Origin: Syngnathus acus
Taxonomy: Eukaryota > Chordata > Actinopteri > Syngnathiformes > Syngnathidae
DNA length: 64,000 nt
Assembly: GCF_901709675.1 (NCBI RefSeq)
Contig: NC_051099.1
Span: 7,068,001 to 7,132,000, forward strand
Direction: 5' to 3'
In this document: piece after piece, positions 1 to 14,760 of the stretch
How positions within the stretch are numbered: position 1 is the stretch's first letter
Layout of the letters: each line of letters opens with the position of its first letter
Position numbers and translations under genes: made by a program
Notes under the pieces: generated by a model
The model's database searches: none
Seen by the model: the letters and a program-made list of their open reading frames with translations, nothing else
Told to the model about the DNA's origin: nothing

Positions 1-1833
1 ATTTTTTGCTACTCGGCTGTATTTGCTTTCCAATGCAGCATCAATGATTCAGCCAGTGTTGTTAGCGCACCTTAACAATCTCATCCTAGTTTGGCGATGT
101 CCCTTTTGCTTACCAATATTTGCTTCTTGGCTATCTCCATTGACTTACATAATTGCCTTGCTAACAGTGTTGATCAAAATGTGAGGTGATGATGTCACCG
201 CATCTCAGCAGACTCTTATTGCGCTCTTAAGCGTTTTAACCTTTGACCCTCATTGAAGAAGAAGTTTAAAGTCTCCATTAAGGCCGACTAACACAACAAT
301 GTGCATCAGTTCTGGATTTTTTACGATATTTAATTGGTAATCAAATCGTAGACCCCTGACTCATAATTTATTTGAGCTGCCTGGCAAAAGTTTCCCACCC
401 CAACTCACGACACTCGTGTTTGTTTTAGGCATTGATATTGAGTTACCATGGTTGGCTCACGCATTCACATGAAGGAATTAAAAGCAACGGCAGTTTGCGG
501 TTCTGACTCCTTCTGAAATCTGTCTCTGTTTTGTGCATGACACACCCTTGCTCTTCAGCATTTTCTTTTTCGCCACTTGTGAAAAGGAGCACGAAAAGCC
601 CTTACAGTAAACGGAATGCACTTTATCAGACTGCCGAGAGCTTGTTTATCTTTTTTTGTTTACCTTTTGTGGACTCACTGCAGATGATTAGCATTCTCGT
701 GTTCTCCCTTTTTCCACATCGCTGTGTGCAGATCACCTTCTCAGGCACAACCATTCAGGCTGAAGACTTTTTAATGGACATTTTACAGTAAACATTTAGT
801 TCCAACTAGATTTGAGTTGAAGTAAAGTGGAAACGTGCAGTGCCGATCTCTCGCATATGCTCCCCTCATTTTGTATAGAAAGCTCCTTTATCAGTTGCTG
901 TTTAAGGGGTTTGTTTTAAGTGACATGTTACATGTTATGGGACTCCATCACAACTTTGATATTGCAATCATCATATTTGTGGTCATTGCTGATCTCTAAG
1001 TAAACGTATCAAATTGTGTCATTTCAGCTGCCAGGTCAACTTCTCCTCCGTAGTCTCAGTGGTCCCGTCTTTGTAAAAGTGAAGCCTTTTTCCACGCTAA
1101 AACAGTTACAAACCGGCACTGTGTCTGGTTTTAATGAAGAAGACCTAAGTTGTGCTTCAACATTCAACTCCAAAAGAAAGGGAGAGAGGGGGGCAACAGG
1201 AAATGACTCTATCCCACTGAGAATTATTATGTGTGCGTGTTTGAATGGAAGAATTCTAGTGTATACACATGGCAAAGCCGTTTTTCCAGATGTTAGGAAC
1301 TTTGAATCGAAAAGAAAAACGAGACTATTGATTACACATAACCACAACCTTTAAAAAAATATTGTTCTGTAAAACATGCCTGGGATTTGCTTGTCATATA
1401 ATTATGTAGATATGTTATGATCTCTTACAGTACTTCACTAGAATAATGACCAATAATGATCAATTTATAAGTGTATCTTAATGGGAGGTTTTGGATACTT
1501 TGGCAAGACTAGCAACAAAATGCTCCAATTTCCATTAGGCTAAGTCCAAAAAGAATCCTGTTGTTGTTGTCATTCATCCAACAGTTACCAAGTTAAAACA
1601 TCTGCCGCTGTTACTCTCAAAGGCGCTGGGATATCTGCTGCTCGTCTACGTGTTTAACATCACACCTAATGCAAGAAGCTAGTTTCATTTTCATTTGTCG
1701 TAAAAATGCCATGAAAGGTTAGGATGGAGATATTTATGTTTGGCTTGGATTATAAATGTCCATATAAGACGTATGCTGTGTGTGAGTGACAGAGAGAGAA
1801 GATCTAAACCAACCTCCCTTATATGGCATCCAG
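1..1833. other. Intronic sequence of phldb2, no exon recognised
   Basis: About 1.8 kb upstream of the first recognised phldb2 coiled-coil exon. It contains only short AT-rich chance reading frames on both strands. No conserved exon, RNA gene or repeat was recognised. The exon preceding 1834 should lie left of the window or was missed. Confidence 0.5.
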
Positions 1834-5274
<3,441 letters not shown>

Positions 5275-5692
5275 CAGACCCTTAAAGGTCTTTTTTTAGG
5301 GGGGGGGGTATTTGCACGATTCCAATTCAGCGTGTTTGAATGTGCACTGTATTATATATGTGATGTCTTAGAGACAACTCATTCGCTATCTTGTAATCAA
5401 ATATAAAGATTCTATACCAGTCTTGTAATTAAGCTATTTAGTTGATTATGTACTTGAGCAACATTCATCTGTGACAGAACTAGAATGCCCAACAGTAGAG
5501 CGCAGAAACACAGTGCACCAAATTGTTCCAAATCCTTTTTGCACAAACAAATGAATGCATATAGTAATCTACTTTAATTGAGCTACATGTCTGTTTTGAA
5601 GGTTGTGCAAGTTCATATTATATGGATTTGTGTTGCTAATTTTCAGTGTTATATTACCTCCAGTATTTGTGATGCCAGCAAGTCATTTTTGA

Positions 5693-5698
5693 AATAAA
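5693..5698 (+). promoter_or_regulatory. Candidate poly(A) signal of phldb2
   Basis: Canonical AATAAA 419 bases after the phldb2 stop codon. The 3' UTR would be about 430-440 bases. Further AATAAA copies lie near 6017 in the duplicated segment, so alternative ends are possible. Confidence 0.5.
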
Positions 5699-5794
5699 TA
5701 ATTTGTGGCGTCCTCTAGCGGCAATAGAAGCTGATGACAATTTTTGATAAGGTCATTTATACTTTGAGCTTAATATTTCAGTATTCTTTTTCCA

Positions 5795-6400
5795 CCAGCA
5801 GAGGCCCTCAGTGCGAGATATTTTGCAAAAGCATGACGTAATGCTTTTATTGTTCTGCTTGATAGCAGTTAAAATTTGATCAACGTGCTCTTGTATGACT
5901 TGTATATCACATTTATATATTTTTATATTTCAATATACATTTTTATATTTTCAATATGAATGGTTTTGTTAGACAACACGTTTTCTTGTTGCAATAATAG
6001 GTTTGAACAAAAAATGAATAAAAATGAATTTTTTTATGAATGTTATATGTATGTCTCTTCTCTGTAAGCCTTTATATTGTTAATGTCAGACCAGTATGAA
6101 ACATCCAGCAGAGGCCCTCAGTGCGAGATATTTTCTAAAAGCATGACGTAATGCTTTTATTGTTCTGCTTGATAGCAGTTAGAATTTGATCAACGTGCTC
6201 TTGTATGACTTGTATGTCACATTTATATATTTCAATATACATTTTTATATTTTCAATATGAATGGTTTTGTTAGACAACACGTTTTCTTGTTGCAATAAT
6301 AGGTTTGAACAAAACAAAACAAAAATTTTATGAATGTTATATGTATGTCTCTTCTCTGTAAGCCTTTATATTGTTAATGTCAGACCAGTATGAAACATCC
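5795..6400. repeat. Two-copy tandem duplication, unit about 300 bp
   Basis: The segment 5795-6104 is repeated almost unchanged at 6105-6400. Both copies start with CCAGCAGAGGCCCTCAGTGC and end with GACCAGTATGAAACATCC. The differences are a few substitutions plus small losses, including 12 bases of an AT stretch and an A-rich stretch. It lies downstream of the phldb2 stop, possibly inside an extended 3' UTR. Confidence 0.9.
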
Positions 6401-8393
6401 CATTGCATGAGAAGGCAAACAAGATGCCCTAAATAGTCATCATCTCAGGCATTAAAGCTAAATTAATATACGCATGAGTTACTTAATTTACCAGCATGAT
6501 GTGACGTTACTTGCTCCAGGCAAATGAATAATGATTAGCATTAATTAAACCTTGACACACACAAACAATCAGGTCGAATCCACAGCTGAGTTTTTATTCA
6601 ATTCCTGCATTCCAATAATGCAAATGAATGAGTTTTCTTTTTAGTGAGTAAGCAAAGCACTCATGTTTTCAAACTCCTCCCATTAAAGCCTGCGGCCTTC
6701 TATTGGTTGACCTAGTGGAGTTGGCATGGAAACACAGAATGAAGCATGCTAAATTAGGCTCGTAAGGGGCACATCTCTCTCCGGAGGCAGATGTAGACTC
6801 AAACACGAGATGCACCAGGGTGGCCGCTCCACTGCATTATGGGCGATGGAATTGGTGTACCACATTGGGGGTGCACACAAACACTTGATTGTCTCTAAAA
6901 GCTTATGCAATGAGTCTCAAAAAGTCAAGGCCAGTGTGTTCCGTAGCTCAACTAGCATAAATACTGCTCTAGTCTTTATCTAGGAGTGTGAAAGAGACAT
7001 CATGTGAATGGTTATTGACAAAGGGACATTCATTAAGTTCTCCTGAAGGAGCTTCCTAATGCAAACCGCAGCGAGAATCATACCATCCGTTTCCCAAGTG
7101 CATAATGTGATTAGAATATCGACTCGGAGAGATATTACTTCCACTTGATCTTAAAGTGTAAATATTTAATCGCCATGATCACTTGTTGCTCTGTGCTGTG
7201 TAGGAAATTCGTCTCCTCCAATATCTTTTGTTGTTCTCACTTTTATTTACTCTGTTGTACGCTTCCCATTTATTCTCATTTTACGCAGAATATTTGCATT
7301 TGTTTAAAAGGGATGCCCAAAGATCACACGGCATGAATAGCAGCGTGAGTTCCCTTGCAGCGGATTGGCCAGGTTGAAGTTGACATTAATGTGCTTTCTA
7401 TTCAGGTCAGTGAACTCGCAGTGCGGATGCTGTCACAATCGCGTTCTGGGAGGAGGTCACAGTGTAACCAAGCTAAAAATCTTTATAGGCTCTTATCTTT
7501 TTCGGAATGACGACACGGTTATGTCATTTCCTTCCATATTAAATTAGCATAAAAGATAATCCGCTGCACTTCATAAATCATTTTTTATGAGCTGCTTTAA
7601 AAATATCACACTGACCCGCCGCTTAAATAGAACAAATCCACTTGCAGAGTACACTCATATAATTTTATTGATTAAATAGTAAACTACATGACTATGCACA
7701 CAGATTGAGCATAAGCAGGATGAGGATATGTGTCAATATACACACTGCAAAACACATCTCTGCATCCTCTCAAACGTCCACGGAGTCAGCCGTAGCGGCT
7801 GCCGAGTCATTTCCATCCCTGTTTCAAAGTCCCGGTCTCTCCCTTTGTTCACCATGTGATCAACCCATGTTGTATAGGAGCAGGCAAACACAAAAGGGAA
7901 TGTACATTGGACGAGTGCAAATATATAAACGGCACATTTGCTGCTACATAGGTACAGTAGATCCCGAGCTAGGTGTGGAATGTATATTAGGAGCTGCAAT
8001 TTCTGGATCGAAACCAGTAACAGAGTGGTCCCGGAAAGAAAGACGAAAAGGTTTGGACGACCTCTACAAAACGTCGGCGTAACAAAAGTTTAAAATACTG
8101 TAGAAAAGATTGACTTGAAATCTGTAGGAAAAGCAACCTTTAAAAAAAGGCACCAGTCCAAGATGTGTGAGACATTCCAAGAGAACTTTTTATCTTGCCG
8201 AAGAGGGATTGTTGCTGTGTTGACATTTGACCCTGAACCTTGTGTGAATTTGCGTGGACATGTTTGTGCTTCAGTTCAGTTCCTGTTTGTGATCTTGTGA
8301 CATCAGCGGGTGACAATGAGCATCAAAGTTAAAGGGGGAATCTGGTTGCAGTCATAACTTTGGAGAAACAGCATGGCGTGTCATAGTACCTTA
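6401..8393. other. Spacer between phldb2 and the amer2-like gene; right part is probable amer2-like 3' UTR
   Basis: No coding exon was recognised. The stretch from 8393 down to about 7660 has the look of the 3' UTR of the minus-strand amer2-like gene. A minus-strand AATAAA (read as TTTATT on plus) lies near 7663. The plus reading frame 7705-8082 has no family resemblance and is treated as chance. Confidence 0.45.
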
Positions 8394-10877
8394 TTATTTT
8401 CTCACGGCACCAACAGTTGCGGGCTTATTACCCACCCTGCGGACCGGGACTCTGGAGACGGGTATCTTGGTACGAGGGGTTTCTTTAGCTTGTGGTATTT
8501 GCGATGCGGTTGGAGACTGTGCTCCGTGCTTGACGGGGATCTTGGAGTCACGCGGAACACCGGCGGGGGTTTTGGACTGCTGAATCTGCTGACTCTCCTC
8601 CTGGCTGTGTTTGAAGGTGGCCACATGAACCTCCACACTGCCACGTTTGTCTCTGCTCCCAGTGTTGTCCAAAAAACGCTTGTCCTCTTGGATGGGGGTG
8701 GGCGGGTCTCTGCTTGAATCGTCATCAGTATGTTGGCTGTCCCGCACTGGTAGCTTGCCAGCTCGGGCTCCTCCAACCACGGGTATTTTGCTAATTGTCT
8801 TTACTTGTGTCCTCCTTTCTTTGGGGACGTCGGCGCGTGACCCATTATGCTGTTCCTCCAGTTTCTGTTCATCTGTGCTACTCGGCCGAGACAACTGTCC
8901 GTTTGTTGACGGCTCGTTGGCGCTTGTCTTGTCAAATGCTGCAGTTGGACTTGGCAAAGGCACGGGGGTAGTGGCAGGGGGAGCAGGGGATTTTGGTTGA
9001 GTGACGGGGATCTGTATTGGAGCAGGAGGGCTTTTCAGTACAGAAACTGATATATGGGCCGAGGCGGGAGGCTCAGGAGATGTTGGCACAGAAACAGGAG
9101 GATCTTTAGTCACAGACACTAAAGATGCGGGAACAGGACGGTCTTTAAAGAGAGTCGCAGTGGGCGGAGGGGAGACTGGACTCTTACTTGTTGCAGGGGT
9201 TGATGGAAGTTCTTTAGAAACTGTAAGAATAGTGCTATCTAAAGATATGGGAGATTTTTTAGCTGTAGAGAAACTTGTGAGGTTAGACTCGGGTTGGGGA
9301 AAATGTGGCGCGACCCATTGGTTGGACATTTGTACAGGTTTGGAAATGGTTGGCATTGTTGTGGTTATTGTGGCGTGGGAAATTGAAGAAGGCCGGGTTT
9401 CGACTGGACTCGGAGCGGTTTCCACCTTTGCAGCTACATTTTGAGGTTTGGGAGATGCGGAAATTTCAGAATTGCTATCGGGTTGAGTGAAAGTAGCAGG
9501 GGACGAAAGACTATGGGTTGCAGGTTTATGGGATGCAAGAATTGTCGTAGCTACAGGAGGAGGTTTACTTACTGAGGCGATGGTTGGAGAAGCGAGAGAA
9601 GGAGCCACTGTGTCTGGTGAAGCTAATTTTCCAAAAGTGGAGTTACAAGTGGTAACTTGAGTCTTGTCCAGAGAAGACTGGTTAGTGGCAGTAGTGCTCG
9701 GTATGGTTTTCAGTGTTATCGAAGGGGTGGACATTATGGGAGGGCTTGATGAAAATTTCACGTTTGTGGTTGTCGAAGCTGATTTTATTGTAATCCCAAC
9801 AGAAGGTTGTCCCGAGGCTGGAGAAGAGTCCAAACTTGGTTTGACTGACTCGTTCGTCAGAGTCAAGGGTTTGGTCAAACTGGTCACGACTGGCGTAGCT
9901 ACAGAAGACGAGGTTGGGGTTGTCACACAAGTAATAGAAGGACCGCCGACAGCTACAGGTGAGGAAGAGGTGGTCACAGAAGTGGAGGTCAGAGGAGAAG
10001 TGCTGGCAGGTCTGGTGGAAGGAGAAGTGGCCGATGCTGAGACCTTAGGTGATTCCGGGCTGGAGGCGCGTCTGCTTTTTCCCCAATCAGCTTTCACGTC
10101 AGCCATGATATTGCCTCCTGAGATGGACTCAAAGGTGAGGAGTGAGGAGATGTCTTCCAGCAAGGAGCCCAGGCTGCTCTCAGATGGCACCACTGGAGCT
10201 TCTGTAGCAGGCACAGGTGCCGCATCCTTCTCAGTTCCGCTCGCGTCGCTCGCTGGTATCGGGGAGCTCTCACGGGTCACTTTCTCATGGCTCTCCGGAG
10301 AGCGAGGACAAGATTTGGGGGTGAGGCCAATGTCCTCTTTGATAATTTCCACACTGTTGGAGCGGGAGGACATGAGGAGTGGGCTCGGGGGAGCGTCCAC
10401 CTTGTCCTCCTTGTCTTTCAGGCGTAACTTCATGCTGCCAAAGAGGCCCTTCAACCCTTGCCGTTGTCTTGTCGTTGGCTGGCAGACGGTGTGGACTCTG
10501 CGTTCCCCCCCTCCTCTCCGGGTTCCCCTCAGCCGTGAGAAAAAACTGATGGACTTGGTCGATCCGATTGAAGAGATGGAGTTGCGAGCGGCGGCCAGGA
10601 CGCCATCTTCGCCCGTCGGCTCTTCCTCCGTGTGCTCGCCGTCTCCTTGACTCACCTCCCGCGCCTTCTCCTTATCCGCCTCCAGCTCGGCATCAAGCGC
10701 GGCGCCTTCGGGTAGTCCATCGAGGGTTTGGCTCCTGCTGACAGGTGACTTGTTGTTTTTAAGAGAAAAGATGTTACCGGGCTTGCGTTTGCCAAACAGC
10801 TTGAATCCTTTTCGTATTTTTCCACTTGGTTGGGATTCACAAGGTGGGGGGTCCACGTTCTCCGTCTGGACATCCAT
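8394..10877 (-). CDS. AMER2-like protein (APC membrane recruitment family), single exon, divergent centre
   Basis: Uninterrupted 827-residue frame; AMER genes are typically intronless in their coding part. The N-terminus has the family pattern: Pro-rich start, SGKIRKGFKLFGKRKPG, an SRSQTLDGL element, SFFSRLRG, and QGLKGLFGSMKLRLKDKED. These correspond to the basic phosphoinositide-binding region of AMER2. A degenerate form of the family's serine/phenylalanine element follows (SSLLTFESISGGNIMADV). Residues of about 270-650 are a Ser/Thr/Pro/Val-rich low-complexity tract unlike AMER1-3. The tail again matches AMER2: DSKIPVKH, then PRTKIPVSRVPVRRVGN. Four S/T-x-I-P motifs (about 696, 778, 792, 803) are of the EB1-binding type. 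I see no counterpart of the conserved GGEEM-type region of AMER1/AMER2. It is probably a diverged amer2 duplicate; a separate AMER member is possible. Confidence 0.78.
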   Translation of the reverse strand: MDVQTENVDPPPCESQPSGKIRKGFKLFGKRKPGNIFSLKNNKSPVSRSQTLDGLPEGAALDAELEADKEKAREVSQGDGEHTEEEPTGEDGVLAAARNSISSIGSTKSISFFSRLRGTRRGGGERRVHTVCQPTTRQRQGLKGLFGSMKLRLKDKEDKVDAPPSPLLMSSRSNSVEIIKEDIGLTPKSCPRSPESHEKVTRESSPIPASDASGTEKDAAPVPATEAPVVPSESSLGSLLEDISSLLTFESISGGNIMADVKADWGKSRRASSPESPKVSASATSPSTRPASTSPLTSTSVTTSSSPVAVGGPSITCVTTPTSSSVATPVVTSLTKPLTLTNESVKPSLDSSPASGQPSVGITIKSASTTTNVKFSSSPPIMSTPSITLKTIPSTTATNQSSLDKTQVTTCNSTFGKLASPDTVAPSLASPTIASVSKPPPVATTILASHKPATHSLSSPATFTQPDSNSEISASPKPQNVAAKVETAPSPVETRPSSISHATITTTMPTISKPVQMSNQWVAPHFPQPESNLTSFSTAKKSPISLDSTILTVSKELPSTPATSKSPVSPPPTATLFKDRPVPASLVSVTKDPPVSVPTSPEPPASAHISVSVLKSPPAPIQIPVTQPKSPAPPATTPVPLPSPTAAFDKTSANEPSTNGQLSRPSSTDEQKLEEQHNGSRADVPKERRTQVKTISKIPVVGGARAGKLPVRDSQHTDDDSSRDPPTPIQEDKRFLDNTGSRDKRGSVEVHVATFKHSQEESQQIQQSKTPAGVPRDSKIPVKHGAQSPTASQIPQAKETPRTKIPVSRVPVRRVGNKPATVGAVRK

Positions 10878-12746
10878 CTTTTCTCTGCGTCAGTCCACGT
10901 CTCCTCCCCTCTTTTGATGCGGTTATTATTCGCGACTCGCTGGATGGAGCATTTACATTGGAGTTTATCTTTGTCTCCCTCGGATGAACGTCTTCACCTG
11001 CGTTGCTCTCCCCGCGTTTACTATGTTATCGTCTGTCTGCGGTCCCCTCCCTCTGTCCCTCCAATGCTTTCTCCTCTCGTTCGCCCTCAAAAGCCCCTCC
11101 CCTTTTCCTTGCTTTTGCCTGGCTCCTCTCTCCAGTTACCATGGCAACTGAGGGAGTAAGCTGCTTTCGTCAGCAATGCAGAGCCAAGGGCTGTCATCAA
11201 CATGTTCTTTCTTTATCCATACGCCTGATGACTGTTTATATAAACGGCAGAGACAATTAGACTAGTAATAAAAATTCTGAAGTGCCAATAATCACGACAT
11301 GTTTAAATATCTCAATTCATTTTGTTCACTGCATCCCTACATGCATGATCATCATCATTTAAATAAAGCTTAACTGCAAATAAAATGTCCCTTGTCTTAT
11401 TATTGATTGTGACCATATAAGATAGACATTAAAGTCTATTCACCCGTTCAAATGCCACGTTTAAGTCCTATAAAAATGAAACCAAGGTAAATAATTTTAA
11501 AACCTTTCCACCATTGGGACCTTTGACCATTAAAACATAATTCTTGTCTAATTCTTCTCTTTATAATCTAGTAATATTACATCATTGTAAATATATACAA
11601 TATAATATACATCTCTTTATAATATAGTAATATTACATCTTTATAAATATATACGATATAATATACATGTAAATTATATGATGTACAATATATGAGGTAT
11701 GGTAGAATATCAACTGATATGTTTGCGTGGGTGTTAATGTTGTCATTGTAATTTTTAAAACCTATGAATCAAATTTAAAGCAGAAGAAGACCAAGCCTTT
11801 GAATCAGAACTGAACACAATAAAGTCATGAGAACGATTGCATAACTGCAGAGGAGTAGTTACGTGAAAACAACAAAGTATTTGTTTTTGAAGTTCAAGTC
11901 AATAGAAACCTTTGGTATAATTTTAGTAGCATATCATTAAGAATGCAACATCATACTCAGAAATGAGAGCATCTTTATCTTTTTTGTTTGCATGCATAAT
12001 AAAAGTACATAGTACAGTATTTTGATGCAATATGTCAACTTTGCTGCTTTTTATAAATGAGGCGGAGGTTCCTTGAGGATTCCAAGTGGAACACGCCCTC
12101 TTTTGGCCATTAGAGGAACAGCAGATAAAGCTGCCACTTCATCCAAGTATTTTCCGCTTTGTACTAAGTGGGTCAGCAGTCTTTAAATAAACTTCTTTTG
12201 TTTTGTTCACAGACAACAAAAGCTTTGGTGGGAGCGCTACGTAGATAATGCAGATACACATCACACATAAAAACCCTTAAATACATGATTCCATTGAGCA
12301 ATGAAATAACTTTCAATTATGACAATCTTCATGTAAACACTCCTTAATTGCGCATACATTAAACAATGAGAAAAATAATATTGTGTCAGGGATTATAGCT
12401 ATAATCAAAGGCATTTATAAAATCACTATTAAAAATTCAGTCTTTAAAAAGATAATAGTGTTACTAATAGAACAATAAGTTAATACGTAAAGATGAGTAC
12501 ATATTAAGAAAAAAAAAGTAGGCCGGAAATAGCCAAAACAAAATGATATGGCTCCTTTTAAGTGGGATTATGATATTATTTATTCAAAGGTTAATTTGTG
12601 TGAACTAGGAACTAACCTAAAAGAATTTAGTCAAATTAGTAAATACAGTCCTGCAGAAATACTTTGTCATATAATGTTTTCAACATGAAAATTGACCATT
12701 TGAGCAATGGTACCTCAGATAAAGCGCATCTTTCAGCTCCCCTCGT
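10878..12746. other. Spacer: amer2-like promoter side and slc51a 3' UTR
   Basis: 10878-11160 is relatively GC-rich and CpG-containing, fitting the 5' UTR and promoter of the amer2-like gene. The rest is AT-rich. A minus-strand AATAAA candidate near 12578 would serve slc51a. Two tandem 56-bp AT-rich units lie at 11557-11668. No other gene was recognised. Confidence 0.5.
11557..11668. repeat. AT-rich 56-bp tandem pair
   Basis: Units begin at 11557 and 11613, each starting CTCTTTATAAT and containing TAGTAATATTACATC followed by ATATATA-rich sequence. They differ by a few bases. Confidence 0.8.
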
Positions 12747-14760
12747 TCAGACGTCGTGCTCCATGTGGGCGGCCTGCAGGGAGGCTCCGTCCTTGTGCTG
12801 GTCACACGCGGGTGAGCTAAGCGTTTCATATGTGCGACGATAAAAGAAGCGAGTAACCAGGGTGATGATGAACATCTCCATGATCATCATCTGCTGACTT
12901 AGCACTGTGGGAAACAGACAGAAAAGAGAAGTTCAGGTCATGCCAAAATGAGAGGATAAATATCAGGACATGGAAATGATTCTCACTGGAGCCACGGGCC
13001 TGCGAAGAAAAGGGAGGGGCGCAGGCGATGGTTCCATCCAGAGCCAGAATGTTGATGATGGACGTCTGCAGTTGACTTAGTACGAGTATTAGCTAAGGAT
13101 TAAAAACAAGCACTTAGTTAATGTGATGCATTATATAACACGTTTTGTTTTACAGCAAACGGCTCGTGTCAACTCACTTGGTACATGGCGTACTTTGGTA
13201 CGATATTGAGTTGGCGTAAAAGGTGGTTGGTGTTCATGAACACGATGGCCACGGGCCACAGGGAGGCGATGGTGAGAACGCCAATGAACGGGTTGATCCA
13301 AATTGCGGTGCCAGTGATCTCGAGCTGGAAAAGAACGGTTCGTTTGCAATTGTTTGCAGTTCGGGGGATGCAGCAAGAAAGGAAACTTACATCTGAGAGG
13401 TCAAAGTTGCCGTTTGTCCACAGTATTATGGAGAGGATGCTCAGCACCGTTTTGAGGATGGCGTACTGCAGTGCACCCAACTTCAGAAGGAACAACATGC
13501 CCCTAAAAAGGATTTGCTTTTAATTCCACTGATGTAGGATGAAAAAATAAAAAATTCGTACCGCGACATGGGCACATGAGGTAAACAGAGGCAGCAGCAG
13601 CAACACGGCCCCGTGGTGATCTTGAAGGGTTTCCCAGAAAAGCGCTTCAGAAATTCATCGCTGCCACCCAACTCCTCAATGAGCAGAACCAACACTTTGT
13701 ACACCACCACTGCAAAATAACTGCAGAAATGGAACCGCCTTTCAAAAACAATTCAAGTATTTGTGGGCAAATTGAATGAATATGAAACATGCAAACTAGT
13801 GTGACCTATGATCTTTTCCCGTGTAATGATTCATCGAGCGGTTTAAACCACACTCAGACTTTACACGCAAGGTTTCACTCCGAGTTAATGACGCGTGATG
13901 ACGTGACAGTTGAGTAACTTGCTCAAGGGCATATTTCCAACGAGAGTGGTTGTAATTAATTTTTACATTTTGTCTAAAGCAGAAAAACATGCTCAAGGGC
14001 ATATTTCCAATGAGAGTAGTTGGAATTAATTTTTACATTTTGTCTAAAGCAAAAAAACATAAGGCAAATTAAAATTTATTTTTATAACCCGAAACCTGAA
14101 ATCACGCACCAATTTGACGTCATATCTGTGACCATAACAGCCCTGGGGATCCACATGCCAAAACACGACATGGTGGCGATGACCTGAAATACGTAAATGG
14201 TGAGTCCATTCATAAAATGGCAGACATATTTAGGAGGGCAACGGGAAGCTTACAGGTGCGGCTCCATTGACCCAGATGATGGTTGTCTTCTTTGGGTAGG
14301 GCAGTTTTTTATAAATATAAACACATTGCTCCAAATAGAGAAGCAGGGATGTGCAGGACATGAAGGTGAGGATGGCGTACAGACCCATTCCGAACGTATC
14401 TAGCTCTGATTGGAACACACAAAAAGGAAAATTATAGTCGTGCAACAAAGAGTTGGTGACATATGAAATATGAACATGGCTAGAGCATCCTCTGATTACA
14501 TAAAAGTAATTTCTGTTTTTAGAATTAGAAGAGATTCTGAGTATTTGGCACAACATTGAATCGGCTTTTATTATCCTTACTGTTATTTTTGGCTTAAAGC
14601 TATTTTGACGTGTACGAGATGCAGAATCTGAAGACTTCAGATGCTTTGTCATTCGCTTGACCTGATGGATAAGGAAAGACTTACGCTTTATCACATCCAT
14701 AGCCAGAGGGGGTTCCTGCAAACAGGCGGGATCAATGCTGCTGTTGTTGATGTCCTCCAT
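12747..14760 (-). CDS. slc51a: slc51a, organic solute transporter subunit alpha
   Basis: Multi-pass membrane subunit that with SLC51B forms the basolateral bile acid and steroid transporter. Eight exons on the minus strand close in phase (327 aa; human 340): 14760-14685, 14405-14254, 14183-14110, 13720-13562, 13502-13391, 13324-13178, 13092-12987, 12904-12747. Family landmarks in order: FLEDAVYIYK-like YLEQCVYIYKKLPYPKKT, CFGMWIPRAVMVTDM, the EELGGSDEFLKRF segment, the Cys cluster GPCCCCC at residues 138-144, KLGALQYAILKTVLS, and the C-terminal LVTRFFYRRTYETLSSP. The start has an in-frame ATG at 14760 followed by a short acidic N-terminus. slc51b is not in the window. In mammals SLC51A lies beside PCYT1A and ZDHHC19; here its neighbours on the same strand are zdhhc20 and pcyt1b. 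Confidence 0.94.
13921..14060. repeat. 70-bp tandem duplication in slc51a intron 3
   Basis: GCTCAAGGGCATATTTCCAA starts at 13921 and again at 13991. The two 70-bp units differ by about five bases. It lies wholly inside the intron between the exons ending at 14110 and starting at 13720. Confidence 0.9.

Noticed and set aside
7705-8082. 125-codon plus frame
   Set aside because: Falls in the probable 3' UTR of the minus-strand amer2-like gene and has no recognisable domain.
9664-10650. 328-codon plus-strand frame
   Set aside because: Lies wholly antisense to the amer2-like gene; its length comes from the biased codon use of the Ser/Thr/Pro-rich sense strand and it resembles no family.
14230-14760. 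176-codon minus frame starting MEDINNSS
   Set aside because: Runs through slc51a intron 1; only its two ends are exons, joined by a good donor at 14684 and acceptor at 14406.
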